Shown: positions 34,573 through 44,412, counted from the stretch's first letter. The stretch: DNA of 64,000 nucleotides from Streptomyces griseus subsp. griseus (GCF_003610995.1 NZ_CP032543.1:5828001-5892000), one strand, 5' to 3'. Program-made: numbers and translations. Notes: generated by a model from the sequence alone, not told the origin.

Positions 34573-35603
34573 GCTCACCGACATCCGGACCCGGAACTCA
34601 GGACATGACCGGAACGCATGACATGAACCGAACTTCCGCCATCGCCAAGAGCTCCAAGGGCTCAAAGGGTTCAAAGGGCTCCAAGGACTCCGAGGGCAGG
34701 GAGGCGGTGAGGAAGCCCGGCCCGGCCGGCATCGCGGTGGGCCGCCCGGGGTTCCTCTGGGCGGCCCCCGCCGCCCTCTTCTTCGGCCTCTTCGCCATCG
34801 TCCCGCTGATCATGGTCGCCGTACTCTCCTTCGCCAGCTGGGACGGTCTGAGCGATCCGGAGTTCGCCGGCCTCGCCAACTGGAAGAAGCTCCTCGACGA
34901 CCCCGTCATGATCAAGAGCCTCTGGCTGAGCGTCCTGCTCACCGCGCTCGGGGTTCTCGTCCAGACCCCGCTGAGCATCCTGCTCGGGGTCTGGGCGGCG
35001 GGGCACCAGCGCAACCGGGCCGTCCTCTCCGCCATCTACTTCGTCCCGATGCTGCTCTCCATCGCCGCCGTCTCCGTGCTGTGGCGGGCCCTCCTCGACC
35101 CCAACCTCGGGGTCCCCGCGCAGGCCACCTGGCTGTTCGGCGACGGCAACCTCTTCGGGATGCAGGCCAGTGCGATCGGGGTCCTGGTCTTCGTCAGCAC
35201 CTGGCAGTTCACCCCCCTGCACACGCTGATCTACCAGGGCGCGGCGCGCGCGGTGCCACCGGTCCTCTACCAGGCGGCGCAGATCGACGGCGCGGGCCGG
35301 GTGCGGCAGTTCTTCCACATCACGCTGCCGCAGCTGCGCAACGCGATCATCACCTCGATGATCCTGATGGTGGTCGGTGGGCTCACGACCTTCGACACCG
35401 TGCTCATCCTGACCCAGGGCGGGCCGGGCAGCGACACCACCATCAGCGCGTTCTACATGTACCAGAAGGCGTTCAAGAGCTTCGACTACGGATCGGCGTC
35501 CGCCATCGCCCTCCTCCTGGTCCTCGTCTCCACGCTCATCTCGCTGATCGTGGTGCGGCTCTCGGGCTACGACAAGATGCGCAGCACCATGGAGGGACTG
35601 TGA
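34569..35603 (+). CDS. Sugar ABC transporter permease (BxlF-like)
   Basis: This 344-residue membrane protein has six helices in residues about 60-335. The EAA loop is YQAAQIDGAGRVRQFFHITLPQL. The GTG start overlaps the binding-protein stop (GTGA). An unusual about 50-residue hydrophilic N-terminus carries a short Ser-Lys-Gly repeat from CTCCAAGGG-type repeats at 34650-34685; ATG codons at 34605 and 34623 are alternative starts that would shorten it. Forms a heterodimeric channel with the next gene product. Confidence 0.92.
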   Translation: MSSPTSGPGTQDMTGTHDMNRTSAIAKSSKGSKGSKGSKDSEGREAVRKPGPAGIAVGRPGFLWAAPAALFFGLFAIVPLIMVAVLSFASWDGLSDPEFAGLANWKKLLDDPVMIKSLWLSVLLTALGVLVQTPLSILLGVWAAGHQRNRAVLSAIYFVPMLLSIAAVSVLWRALLDPNLGVPAQATWLFGDGNLFGMQASAIGVLVFVSTWQFTPLHTLIYQGAARAVPPVLYQAAQIDGAGRVRQFFHITLPQLRNAIITSMILMVVGGLTTFDTVLILTQGGPGSDTTISAFYMYQKAFKSFDYGSASAIALLLVLVSTLISLIVVRLSGYDKMRSTMEGL

Positions 35604-36421
35604 GCAAGAGCCGCCCCAACCTCCTCGCCGGTTTCGGCTCGGTGGTCTGGCTCCTCGTGGTGGGGCTGCCGCTGTACGTGATGCTCATCGCCACGTTCCA
35701 GTCGCGCCCCGACTACGCGGCGAACGGCCCGCTGGCCTTCCCCGCGCACTTCACACTCGACAACTACATCAAGGACCTCAACAGCGGCTTCGCACAGTAT
35801 TTCCTCAACACGGTCATCGTCACCGTGTGCGTGGTGGGCATCGTCGTCCTCCTCGTCCCGCCGCTGGCGTACACCATCGTCAGGAGCCGGGGCCGGGCCA
35901 CCACCACGGTCTTCCGGCTGTTCCTCCTGGGGCTGGCCATCCCCTCGCAGGCGGTCATCGTCCCGATGTTCTTCGTCATCAGCCAGGCCGGCCTCTACGA
36001 CAACCTCATCGGCGTCATCCTGCCGACGGCGGCCTTCGCCATGCCGGTGTGCGCCCTGATCCTCACCGGCGTGATGCGGGACATCACCCCCGATCTCTAC
36101 GAGGCGATGACGATGGACGGTGCCTCGTCCCGGCGCGTCTTCTTCCAGCTGGTGCTGCCGCTGTCCAGGAGCGGGGTCGCGACGATCATCGTCTTCTCCG
36201 CCCTCCAGGCGTGGAACGGCTTCCTCTTCCCCCTCGTCCTGACGCAGTCCGCGGAGACCAAGGTCATCACCCTGGGCCTCTACGAATTCCAGACGGAGCA
36301 CGGTGTCGACACCCCGGGGCTGCTCGCCGCCGTCGTCCTGTCCATGCTCCCCATCCTGATCGTCTACCTGTTCGCTCGTCGTGCCCTGGTACAGGGGCTG
36401 ATGGGGGTCGGAGGAAAGTGA
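35600..36421 (+). CDS. Sugar ABC transporter permease (BxlG-like)
   Basis: This 273-residue permease of the MalG type has six helices. The EAA loop is YEAMTMDGASSRRVFFQLVLPLSRSG, ahead of a last helix pair ending RRALVQGLMGVGGK. The GTG at 35600 overlaps the preceding stop (GTGA) and fixes the start inside a longer open frame. Its own stop overlaps the GTG of the GH3 gene. Confidence 0.93.
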   Translation: MSKSRPNLLAGFGSVVWLLVVGLPLYVMLIATFQSRPDYAANGPLAFPAHFTLDNYIKDLNSGFAQYFLNTVIVTVCVVGIVVLLVPPLAYTIVRSRGRATTTVFRLFLLGLAIPSQAVIVPMFFVISQAGLYDNLIGVILPTAAFAMPVCALILTGVMRDITPDLYEAMTMDGASSRRVFFQLVLPLSRSGVATIIVFSALQAWNGFLFPLVLTQSAETKVITLGLYEFQTEHGVDTPGLLAAVVLSMLPILIVYLFARRALVQGLMGVGGK

Positions 36422-38880
36422 CCACCAACATCGACAACGCCGGCGCGCCGACGGCCGCCGGGACCACCGATTCCGTGGTGCCGGTCTCCGGCGCCACGGA
36501 CCACCGCACCGGGCCCTGGCACGACCCCGCCCTCACCCCCGAGGCCAGGGCCGACGCCCTGATCGCCGCCATGACCCTCCAGGAGAAGACCGCCCAGCTC
36601 GTCGGCGTCTGGGTGGGCGCATCCGACGAGGGAGGCGAAGTCGCCCCGTTCCAGCACGACATGGAGGAGGCCGTCGCCCTCGACGACCTTCTTCCCCACG
36701 GCCTCGGCCAGCTGACCCGCCCGTTCGGGACGGCTCCCGTCGACCCGGCCGTGGGCGCCCTCTCGCTGGCGCGCACCCAGGAGCGGATCGCCGGAGCCAA
36801 TCGGTTCGGCATCCCGGCGCTCGCCCACGAGGAGTGCCTCGCAGGCTTCGCCACCTGGGGCGCCACCGCCTATCCGGTGCCGCTGTCCTGGGGCGCCACC
36901 TTCCATCCGGAGCTGGTACGTGAGATGGCCGCCGCGATCGGCCGCGACATGCGCTCCGTCGGCGTGCACCAGGGGCTCGCCCCGGTACTCGATGTCGTAC
37001 GCGACGCACGCTGGGGCCGCGTCGAGGAGACGATCGGCGAGGACCCGTACCTGGTGGGTACGGTCGCCACCGCCTACGTACGGGGACTGGAGTCGGCCGG
37101 AGTCGTCGCCACGCTCAAGCACTTCGCCGGGTACTCCGCCTCACGGGCGGGACGCAACCTCGCACCCGTCGGCATGGGTGCGCGGGAGCGGGCCGACATC
37201 ATCCTGCCCCCGTTCGAGATGGCCGTACGCGAAAGCGGCGTGCGGTCGGTCATGCACGCCTACACCGACACCGACGGCATCCCCTCCGCCGCCGACGGAC
37301 AGCTGCTGACCGGTCTGCTCCGCGACACCTGGGGCTTCGCAGGGACCGTGGTCGCCGACTACTTCGGTATCGCGTTCCTGAAGACGCTGCACGGTGTGGC
37401 GGGAACCTTCGGGGAAGCGGCCGGTGCGGCACTCTGGGCGGGGGTGGACGTGGAGCTGCCGACCGTCAAGACGTTCGGCGGCCCGCTGGCCGAGGCGATC
37501 GCCGAGGGGCGCGTACCCGAGGCGCTGGTGGATCGCGCGGTACGCCGAGTCCTCGTCCAGAAAGCCCAGTTGGGGCTGTTGGACGCGGGGTGGAGGCCAA
37601 AGCCGCTGGTGCTGGACGGAGTTGCGGACGGCTCCACGGGCGCAGACTCGGAGGCGCTGCGCGGCACCGTCCGTCTCGACACCGAGGAGAACCGCGCGCT
37701 CGCCCGCCGCGTCGCCGAACAGGCCGTCGTACTCCTGCGCAACGACGGCACCCTGCCCCTCGCGGCGGGCGCCGGAGCCCCGGCCCGTATCGCACTCGTC
37801 GGACCCAACGCCGACACCCCGACGGCCGTCCTCGGCTGCTACGCCTTCCCCGTCCACGTCGGGGGGCAGCATCCCGACACCCCGCTCGGCATCGAACTGC
37901 CCACCCTCCGCGAGGCCTGTGCGGCGGAGTTCCCGCACAGCGAGATCGTCACCGCGCGGGGTGCGGACATCGACGGCCCGGAGACCGGCGGCTTCGGTGA
38001 GGCCGTCGATCTGGCCCGAGGCGCCGACCTCGTGATCCTCGCCCTCGGCGACCGGGCCGGCCTCTTCGGGCGCGGTACGAGCGGGGAGGGCTGCGACGCG
38101 GAGAGCCTGGCGCTCCCCGGTGTCCAGCAGCAGCTCCTCGACGCCCTCCTCGACACGGGTACCCCCGTCGTCGTCACCCTGCTCGCCGGACGCCCCTACG
38201 CCCTCGGGCGTGCGGTGGACGAGGCGGCCGCGATCGTGCAGTCGTTCTTCCCCGGCGAGGAGGGGACGACGGCCATCGCCTCGGTGCTCAGCGGACGCAC
38301 CGCACCCTCCGGCCGGCTGCCGGTCGGCGTGCCGCGCCACCCGGGCTCCCAGCCCGCCACCTACCTGGCGGCGCGGCTGGGGCACTCCAGCGATGTGTCC
38401 AGCGTGGATCCGACCCCGGCGTACGGATTCGGCCACGGTCTGACGTACACCGCCTTCGAGTGGAGCGATCTCGTCGTGGAGGGCGGACGCGCTTCTACGG
38501 AAGGGGAGTTCACGCTCTCCTGCACCGTCCGCAACACGGGTGCGCGGGAGGGGACCGAGGTGGTCCAGGTGTATCTGCACGACCCGGTCGCCTCGGTGGT
38601 CCAGCCGGTGCAGCGCCTCATCGGGTACGTACGCCTCGGGCTGGATCCCGGACGGACGGCCAGGGTACGGATGACGGTCCCGGCGGACCTCGCCTCCTTC
38701 ACGGGGCGCGAGGGCCACCGGATCGTCGAGCCGGGCGATCTCGAACTCCGGCTGAGCGCGTCGAGTACCGACACGCGCCTCACGGCCCGGGTCACGCTGA
38801 CCGGCCCCGTACGCACGGTCGACCACACCCGTCGGCTGCACATGGGCATCGCGACCGAGATCCTCACGGACGCGCCGTAG
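36418..38880 (+). CDS. Glycoside hydrolase family 3 protein, probable beta-xylosidase or beta-glucosidase (BxlA-like)
   Basis: This 820-residue cytoplasmic enzyme has no signal peptide and splits the imported oligosaccharide. The GH3 N-terminal barrel includes the substrate-binding KHFAGYSASRAGR region and the nucleophile Asp314 in VVADYFG. The C-terminal sandwich begins near residue 430 (AVVLLRNDGTLPL), and a fibronectin type III-like domain lies near 690-760 (GTEVVQVYLHDPVASV). GTG 36418 has GGAGG 5 bases upstream and overlaps the permease stop. The operon order binding protein, two permeases, GH3 matches the xylobiose system of Streptomyces; the exact sugar cannot be read from sequence. 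Confidence 0.92.
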   Translation: MTTNIDNAGAPTAAGTTDSVVPVSGATDHRTGPWHDPALTPEARADALIAAMTLQEKTAQLVGVWVGASDEGGEVAPFQHDMEEAVALDDLLPHGLGQLTRPFGTAPVDPAVGALSLARTQERIAGANRFGIPALAHEECLAGFATWGATAYPVPLSWGATFHPELVREMAAAIGRDMRSVGVHQGLAPVLDVVRDARWGRVEETIGEDPYLVGTVATAYVRGLESAGVVATLKHFAGYSASRAGRNLAPVGMGARERADIILPPFEMAVRESGVRSVMHAYTDTDGIPSAADGQLLTGLLRDTWGFAGTVVADYFGIAFLKTLHGVAGTFGEAAGAALWAGVDVELPTVKTFGGPLAEAIAEGRVPEALVDRAVRRVLVQKAQLGLLDAGWRPKPLVLDGVADGSTGADSEALRGTVRLDTEENRALARRVAEQAVVLLRNDGTLPLAAGAGAPARIALVGPNADTPTAVLGCYAFPVHVGGQHPDTPLGIELPTLREACAAEFPHSEIVTARGADIDGPETGGFGEAVDLARGADLVILALGDRAGLFGRGTSGEGCDAESLALPGVQQQLLDALLDTGTPVVVTLLAGRPYALGRAVDEAAAIVQSFFPGEEGTTAIASVLSGRTAPSGRLPVGVPRHPGSQPATYLAARLGHSSDVSSVDPTPAYGFGHGLTYTAFEWSDLVVEGGRASTEGEFTLSCTVRNTGAREGTEVVQVYLHDPVASVVQPVQRLIGYVRLGLDPGRTARVRMTVPADLASFTGREGHRIVEPGDLELRLSASSTDTRLTARVTLTGPVRTVDHTRRLHMGIATEILTDAP

Positions 38881-38891
38881 CCCGGCGGGAG

Positions 38892-38928
38892 GGGCCTTCG
38901 CGGGTGGGACGTCCAGCCGCGAAGGCCC
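38892..38928 (+). terminator. Hairpin after the GH3 gene
   Basis: A perfect 12-bp inverted repeat (38892-38903 with 38917-38928) is followed by TTT, 12 bases after the GH3 stop. It lies between convergent genes and can serve the P450 gene on the other strand as well. Confidence 0.75.
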
Positions 38929-38962
38929 TTTCCCCGCTCCGGCGAAGGGGCCGGGGCGGGTC

Positions 38963-40153
38963 TCAGCCGAGGACGAGGGGCAGGGCGGCCAGGCCCCGGG
39001 TGAGACGGGTCCGGCGCCAGGTCAGGGACTCTGCCGGGACGGCCAGGCGCAGGCCCGGGAAGCGGGCCAGCAGGGTGCGCAGGGCGATCTCCGCCTCGGC
39101 CCGGGCCAGCGGGGCGCCCGGGCAGCGGTGGATGCCGTGGCCGAAGGAGAGGTGGCCGGTGGCATCGCGGTCGAGGTCCAGGCGGTCCGGGTGCGGGAAC
39201 CGCCCCGGGTCGCGGTTGGCGGCCCCGGGGGCGATGAGCACCGGGAAGCCCGCCGGGATGTCGACCCCGCCGACGCTGAGCTCCTGAGTGCTGTGGCGGA
39301 AGGTGGCCACGCTCACCGGGCAGTCGTGGCGGAGCAGTTCGTCGAGGGCGCCGGGGATCAGGTCCGGGTCCCGGCGGAGCCGGTCGAACGCCTCCGGGTG
39401 CCGGAGCAGGGCCAGGACGGCGTTGCCGATGAAGTGGGTGGTGGTCTCGTGCCCGGCGACCAGGAGGAGGGCGGCCAGGGAGACGGCCTCGTCCCGGTCG
39501 AGGCCGCCCTCCTCGCAGTCGCGCAGGAGGGAGTGGAGCGGGCCGTCGCCAGGGGTCTCACGGGCCGTGTCGACGAGGTGGGTCAGGTAGCCGCCGATCC
39601 GGTGCGACGATGCGTCGACGAGGTCGGTGTCCTTCGCGTCGAAGAGGTCGTGGGACCAGCCGGCGAGTGTGGCGCGGTCGGCTTCCGGCACCCCCAGCAG
39701 CTCGCAGACCACGGTGACCGGCAGCGGAATCGCCAGCTCCGCCACCAGGTCGACCTCCGTGCCCGGGCGCCACGCGGCCATGAGGCCGTCGACGACGCGG
39801 GTGATGAACGGGCGCAGTTCCCGGACGCGTCCGGTGGTGAACAGCGGTGTCGCCACCCGCCGGTGGCGGGTGTGCACGGGCGGATCGCTCGCCAGCATGT
39901 GGCGGGAGATCGCCGGGTGCAGGTCGCGGTCGGAGGGCCGGCCGGCGAAGAAGCGCGCGGTGTCCTTGGACAGCCGGGGATCGGTGAACGCCGTACGGGC
40001 CTCGGCATGGCCGGTGATCAGATAGGCCTGGTGCCCGCCGGAGCCGGTGGGGACGCGCTGGACCGGGCAGCGCTCGCGCAGCCGGTCGTAGGTGGGATAC
40101 GGGTCGGCGAAGAAGCGCGGGTCGCGCAAGGGGTCCTGCCCGGGGGAGGTCAC
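38963..40153 (-). CDS. Cytochrome P450 at the end of the XRE/ImmA-like operon
   Basis: This 396-residue P450 has all canonical motifs: I helix VAGHETTTH, K helix ELLR and the haem loop LSFGHGIHRCPGAPLAR with Cys344. GTG 40153 overlaps the upstream stop (GTGA) and is chosen inside a much longer open frame. It is the last gene of a four-gene minus-strand operon (XRE, ImmA/IrrE-like, MAB_1171c-like, P450). Substrate is unknown; no ferredoxin gene is nearby. Confidence 0.93.
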   Translation of the reverse strand: MTSPGQDPLRDPRFFADPYPTYDRLRERCPVQRVPTGSGGHQAYLITGHAEARTAFTDPRLSKDTARFFAGRPSDRDLHPAISRHMLASDPPVHTRHRRVATPLFTTGRVRELRPFITRVVDGLMAAWRPGTEVDLVAELAIPLPVTVVCELLGVPEADRATLAGWSHDLFDAKDTDLVDASSHRIGGYLTHLVDTARETPGDGPLHSLLRDCEEGGLDRDEAVSLAALLLVAGHETTTHFIGNAVLALLRHPEAFDRLRRDPDLIPGALDELLRHDCPVSVATFRHSTQELSVGGVDIPAGFPVLIAPGAANRDPGRFPHPDRLDLDRDATGHLSFGHGIHRCPGAPLARAEAEIALRTLLARFPGLRLAVPAESLTWRRTRLTRGLAALPLVLG

Positions 40154-41340
40154 GAGGCCGCTCCCACCTTCTCGGGCGCCGGGCGCCGCGCGTGGGCCCG
40201 CGCCACGAGCAGCAGCCAGGCGGTCTCCGCCGGGAGGTCGCCCCGGCGGGAGCCGGTGCCGGCGGCGGGCGGGGCCTCGTCGCCTTCGAGGGGGCGTCCG
40301 GTGCGCTTCGCCTCGACGGCCGCGGCGATGACCGCCGCCTCCACCTCGGCCTCGCCCTCGGGGGTTTCGGCCGCGCCCCGGCGCGCGACCTCGGCCGCGG
40401 CGGCGTCTCCCACCGACGCCGGACGGTACGGGCGCAGGGCCAGCACGCAGTCGTTGATCTCGATGACCCGGCGGTGCAGGTGGAAGTCGAGGTCGTGGGC
40501 GTCGACCTCGGTGCCGCCCGGGTCGAGTACGACCTCGGGGACCGCCGAGGTGACCTCCCGCCACAGGGGTTCCAGCGCGGTGAACGACTCCCGTTCCCAG
40601 CGCCGGCGGCGCAGCCGGCTGAGCGGCCACAGCAGGGCGGGGAGGGTGAGCCCGGCGGTGATGAGGAGGACGGCGACGGCGGGCGCGGTCACGCTGAACG
40701 CGCAGCGGAAGGGGGTCAGCGGGCCGGAGCACCGGGCATGGTCGGGAACGAGCCCCAGGCCGAGGCCGATGGAGATCAGGGCGAACAGCTTGTACGCGGC
40801 GTACAGGAGGGCGAAGCCACAGCCGACCGAGGTCGTACGCAGGCCCCAGCGCTGGCTGCGGCGGGTCGACCGCTTGGACTGGGCCCAGGTCTGCAGCAGG
40901 AAGTCCTTGGCCGTGTACCCCAGGTAGGAGATGTAGACGAGGACGTAGCACGCGTACAACACCGGGTTACGTCCGGTGAGCTGCTCGGCGACGAAGAAGG
41001 AGGTCATACCGGTGACGGCGATCGCGAGCGCGATGACGCGCAGCCGGATCTGCCGGTCGGCCCGTTCGCGGTCCAGATTGAGCTGGAAGAGGAAGGCGAG
41101 GATCGAGGTGGCCGCCGCCAGGGTGAAGGTGTTGCTGAGGAGCCGGGCGACGTGGGGGACCACCGATTCGACCGCGCGCTCCACGGCGGGGGCGTAGGAG
41201 GCGAAGGCCAGGGCGAACGAGGTCAGCAGCGCCACCATCGCCCAGGTGCCCGTGGGGCGGTGTCCGCCGCGCCCTCGTACCCAGTAGGCGGCGAAGCACA
41301 GCAGCACGACGGCCGTGCCCGTGAACACGATGTTGATCAT
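40150..41340 (-). CDS. MAB_1171c family putative transporter (DUF6545-like membrane protein)
   Basis: This 396-residue protein has about seven hydrophobic helices in residues 1-245 (NIVFTGTAVVLLCFAAYWV; GTWAMVALLTSFALAFASY; LAAATSILAFLFQL and others). A cytoplasmic C-terminal domain follows, containing LEPLWREVTSAVPEV and LHRRVIEINDCVLALRPY, which is the recognisable core of this family. ATG 41340 overlaps the end of the ImmA-like gene by 4 bases. Despite the family's name no transport activity is established to my knowledge. Confidence 0.85.
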   Translation of the reverse strand: MINIVFTGTAVVLLCFAAYWVRGRGGHRPTGTWAMVALLTSFALAFASYAPAVERAVESVVPHVARLLSNTFTLAAATSILAFLFQLNLDRERADRQIRLRVIALAIAVTGMTSFFVAEQLTGRNPVLYACYVLVYISYLGYTAKDFLLQTWAQSKRSTRRSQRWGLRTTSVGCGFALLYAAYKLFALISIGLGLGLVPDHARCSGPLTPFRCAFSVTAPAVAVLLITAGLTLPALLWPLSRLRRRRWERESFTALEPLWREVTSAVPEVVLDPGGTEVDAHDLDFHLHRRVIEINDCVLALRPYRPASVGDAAAAEVARRGAAETPEGEAEVEAAVIAAAVEAKRTGRPLEGDEAPPAAGTGSRRGDLPAETAWLLLVARAHARRPAPEKVGAAS

Positions 41341-41864
41341 TTCCGGTGGCGTTTCTTCCTGTGTGGCTCGGCGAACAGCGCGTCCCAGCTCTCGGCCCCG
41401 CTGGCGGGCCGGTGCGACGGGCCTTCGCGTCCCCGGTACATGAGCTGCCGGATCACGCTGGCCATCACCTCGGCCTCGCGCTCGTCCTCGCTCGTGTAGC
41501 TGGTCCGGCCGGACATGCGCTGTACCAGGGTGGGGTCGAACCCGATCGCGCGCAGGGTGTCCAGGTCGAGTTCGAGGCTGCCGGGGTGGTCGCAGATGAT
41601 GTGGCTGATCTCGTGGGCGAGAATGTGGTTCTGGTGGAGGGGGGAGGTGGCCTCCTCGTAGAACAACAGGTCGGCGTCCGGGGTCTCCAGGCGGATGCCG
41701 CACGGGGCGTCCGTGGCGCCCAGGGTGCTCAGGGGGCGCAGGATGACGGGGCGTCCGCGCTGTCGGGCCACGGCGTCGCGGAGGTCGCGGGTGGTGAAGC
41801 GGTGCGGGAGCCCAAGAGCCTCGACGCGTGCCTCACACGCGGCGCGAAGCTGCTCAAGGTCCAT
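41337..41864 (-). CDS. ImmA/IrrE-like metallopeptidase domain protein
   Basis: This 175-residue protein has a zinc-peptidase signature HEISH (His84, Glu85, His88) in a context typical of ImmA/IrrE proteins (LHQNHILAHEISHIICDHP). A downstream acidic region SEDEREAEVMASVI may supply the third ligand. ImmA-like peptidases often cleave or antagonise a partner XRE repressor, and an XRE gene lies immediately upstream (about 175 bases). Its stop overlaps the start of the membrane protein gene. Confidence 0.85.
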   Translation of the reverse strand: MDLEQLRAACEARVEALGLPHRFTTRDLRDAVARQRGRPVILRPLSTLGATDAPCGIRLETPDADLLFYEEATSPLHQNHILAHEISHIICDHPGSLELDLDTLRAIGFDPTLVQRMSGRTSYTSEDEREAEVMASVIRQLMYRGREGPSHRPASGAESWDALFAEPHRKKRHRK

Positions 41865-42040
41865 GTCCTCACTCTGGTGACGCCGGTCGGAGCTGGTCGG
41901 CCGGGGCGAATCTCCCCCTGGAGGCCCGCTGCGAGCGCCTCAATGCTGACATGTTCGCGCCCCTGCTCCGAAGGCGGGGTGCGGCCGCGGGGGTGTCGTC
42001 TGGGGGGTCCCCACCCGGCGCCCGGCACCCGGCGCGCGGT

Positions 42041-42496
42041 TCAGTCGTCCAGGTTCAGATCCTGCGCGCTGTCGTCGGTGGTGAGCCCTTCGAGCCTCCG
42101 GGCCTGTTCGATCACGGTGGAGAGCATCTTCAGGCTGTCGACGCTCAGGCCGTTGGCGCGCAGGGCGACCTTGCGGACGTCCTGGTCACGCATGGCGGCG
42201 ATGAGGCCTATCTCCGCCTTGGTGCGCTCGGCCGCCGCGCTGTCGACGAAGTAGCCCGCCGGTACGCCGAAGAAGTCGGCCAGGGCCTTGATGGTGTGCC
42301 GCGTGGGGTTCCGCTTGGCACCGGTGCGCAGCTGCTGGATGGCGCTCGCCGTCACCCCGCGCCCCTCGCCGGTCGAAGCCTTACGGATTCCCTCGGCGAC
42401 CTCCGCGTAGGTGTAGGGCCCCCGGGAAGGGGGGTGCACCTCGCGGAAGAGGTGGTCCAGGAGCTGGGCGAAGCTGGGTGACTGGTCATCCTCCAC
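42041..42496 (-). CDS. XRE-type helix-turn-helix regulator of the ImmA-like operon
   Basis: This 151-residue protein has a helix-turn-helix at about residues 30-80 (YTYAEVAEGIRKASTGEGRGVTASAIQQLRTGAKRNPTRHTIKALADFF is the span; it includes GVTASAIQQLRTG as recognition part). The rest is helical. The GTG at 42496 has AAGGAGG 8 bases upstream, which decides the start within a longer frame. It is probably the repressor or activator of the ImmA/membrane protein/P450 genes downstream. Confidence 0.85.
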   Translation of the reverse strand: MEDDQSPSFAQLLDHLFREVHPPSRGPYTYAEVAEGIRKASTGEGRGVTASAIQQLRTGAKRNPTRHTIKALADFFGVPAGYFVDSAAAERTKAEIGLIAAMRDQDVRKVALRANGLSVDSLKMLSTVIEQARRLEGLTTDDSAQDLNLDD

Positions 42497-42960
42497 GTAC
42501 ACGACCTCCTTGGTGTGATGCCGAGCCTTCGCCCACCACAGTGTTTCCCGAAGCTCATCGGGTCGGCCCCGGCAGCACTTTGGTTGACGAGGGGCGGCCA
42601 CTCTGGTGTACGTTACCAATGCTTCGTCGCCACTGAAGTGTTGAGGGTGGGGCATGGTGGCAGCCGGGCCGGGGGTCGAACTTCACGGGGGTGAGCTCGG
42701 CCTCCGGCCCGGGGCACCGTCGCCGCGCCAGCTGTGGAAATCCGCACGCGGTCGCCCGGCCGCACGAGCCCGCCGCTGTCGATCACCATGTGGCCGAAGG
42801 CCGCTCCCGGCACGACCGGCTCCCGGAGAGGGCGCGAGCCCCGGCCGCCCGCCCGGACCGAGCACAGGGCCGACCGTCGAAGAGGGGCCGAAGCCGAGGC
42901 GGACGGTCCGGCCACGGGCGAACTCGATGGTTGTCCGCTCCGTCCCCGGTCAACAGCGGG
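42497..42960. other. Intergenic region with a possible gene remnant
   Basis: These 464 bases have no confident gene. The minus strand at about 42720-42830 reads PVVPGAAFGHMVIDSGGLVRPGDRVRI, which looks like a piece of a beta-barrel domain, but there is no supporting start or length. The promoter of the XRE gene must lie near 42500-42560. Confidence 0.35.
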
Positions 42961-44128
42961 TCAGGTCGACCAGACCACCCTGCCGTTGTGCACGATGACC
43001 ACCTTGGCGTCGGGACGCAGGACCAGCTGGGCGCCGCCGAAGTCGTGGGTCTTGGAGGCCCAGATCGGGCGGTCGTCGCCGTTGTGGATGACCAGGTTGC
43101 CATCGGGCTGGAAGATCGCCCGGTGGTTCGCGCCGAAGGTCATCGCGGCCCAGATGGGCTTGTTCTGCTCGTTGTAGACGACGAGGTTGCCGTCCTGCTG
43201 CATGGTCATGCGGATGCGGTTGGTGGCCCAGGACTGACCCACCCCGATGGAACTGGTCGCGCTGACCCTCTGGGTGCCCCAGTTCGGCTTCGGGGCCGCC
43301 TTGGGCTTGGCCTTCGGCTTCGGTGTGGGTGAGGCCTTCGGCTTCTCGGCGGGGGCGCTCGTCCTGGGCTCGGGCGCGGGTGCCACGGGGACGGGGGCGG
43401 CCTTCGGAGGGGCGATCTTCTTCTGCTCGGTCGGGGACGGTGTGGGCTTCACCGCCACGTAGTCGTCCAGGGCGGCCGGAGCCGATTCCGGGTTGAGGAC
43501 CGTGTCGGCGCTGCCCGCGACCGGAGCCGTGTTGGTGTTACGGGGCTCCTCGTCGTTCGCACTGCCCATCAGGAGCACGGGTATCGCGACCAGGGCGGCG
43601 CCGACGAACACAGCTCCCGCCAGGACCGGTGTGCGGGGGCGGCCCTTGTCAGCCGCGGTGACGGTCTTGGTGGCCGGCTTCGCTGCGACGGCCGTTGCCA
43701 GTGCGATGCCCTCCGTGCGGCCATGGGGTGTCTCTTCGTCGGTCTTCGCCGTGGAGGTGGGCTCGGAGGGGGCGGCGGCCGTCGGGGGTTCCCCGGTGCC
43801 GGGGGTGGGCTCGGCCGATGTCCGGGTCTCCCCGGTGCCGGGGGTGGGCCGCGCCGAAGCCTGGGGCTCCTCCGCCCCGGTCGTGGCCTCGCCCGGAGCC
43901 CGGGGCTCGCCGGTGTCGGCCGTCGCGGCGGGACCGGCCGGGGGTTCCCCGGCGCCGGCCGTCGCGGCTGGGGCGGCCGGAGTCCGGGACTCGTCCGTCC
44001 CGGCCGCTGAGCCGGGGCCGGTTCCGGACTCCTGTGCCTCGGCCGGTTCGGCGGGCTGCGAAGGTGTGGGGCCGGGCTTCTCGGCGGCGGCCGCGGAGTT
44101 GGTGCCGGGGCGGGGGCTCGGGGGACAT
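42961..44128 (-). CDS. Membrane-anchored B-lectin (mannose-binding-like) protein, probable frameshift near its start
   Basis: This protein has about 389 residues. A Pro/Ala/Thr/Glu-rich N-terminal half (about 170 residues) precedes one membrane helix (TPVLAGAVFVGAALVAIPVLLMG) and a Pro/Lys-rich spacer. The C-terminal bulb-type lectin domain has repeats QDGNLVVYN, QPDGNLVIHN and a degenerate third (RPDAKVVIVHN). The only good start is ATG 44128 with GAGGAGGAG upstream, yet it is one base out of phase with the lectin frame; one extra C in the run at about 44105-44118 would explain this. No in-frame start codon exists nearby. Topology (N-in, lectin outside) and its place beside type VII genes suggest a surface role. 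Confidence 0.75.
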
Positions 44129-44412
44129 GCGCTGACTCCTCCTCGGGGGCGTGCCCAACGTAGCCCGTCGGGGGAGCGATGGAGACGTCTCACCGGGATA
44201 CGCCTCCGTCGCTTTGTCACCCCACGCCTCACTGCTCCCGGAAAGTTCCCCGCTCGGGCAGCGAACGGGCACGTGGAGGGCCGATACGGGCACCTCGCCG
44301 TGCCCCGTGAACAGAGCTCGTATGACATCCTGTTGACTTCCCGATCTGATCACTGCCGACGGTGGGCCTAGGCCGTCCGGCATTCAAAACTCGTACGGAG
44401 CCAAGAGTTCAG

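Noticed and set aside
38963..40951. A 662-codon protein formed by extending the P450 frame upstream
   Set aside because: The extension lies antiphase within the MAB_1171c-like gene and is Arg/Pro-rich; the GTGA overlap at 40150-40153 marks the true start.
42613..42915. A 100-codon minus-strand frame with a beta-barrel-like segment
   Set aside because: Only about 27 residues look protein-like; the rest is Arg/Pro-rich with no start signal, so it is mentioned only as a possible remnant.
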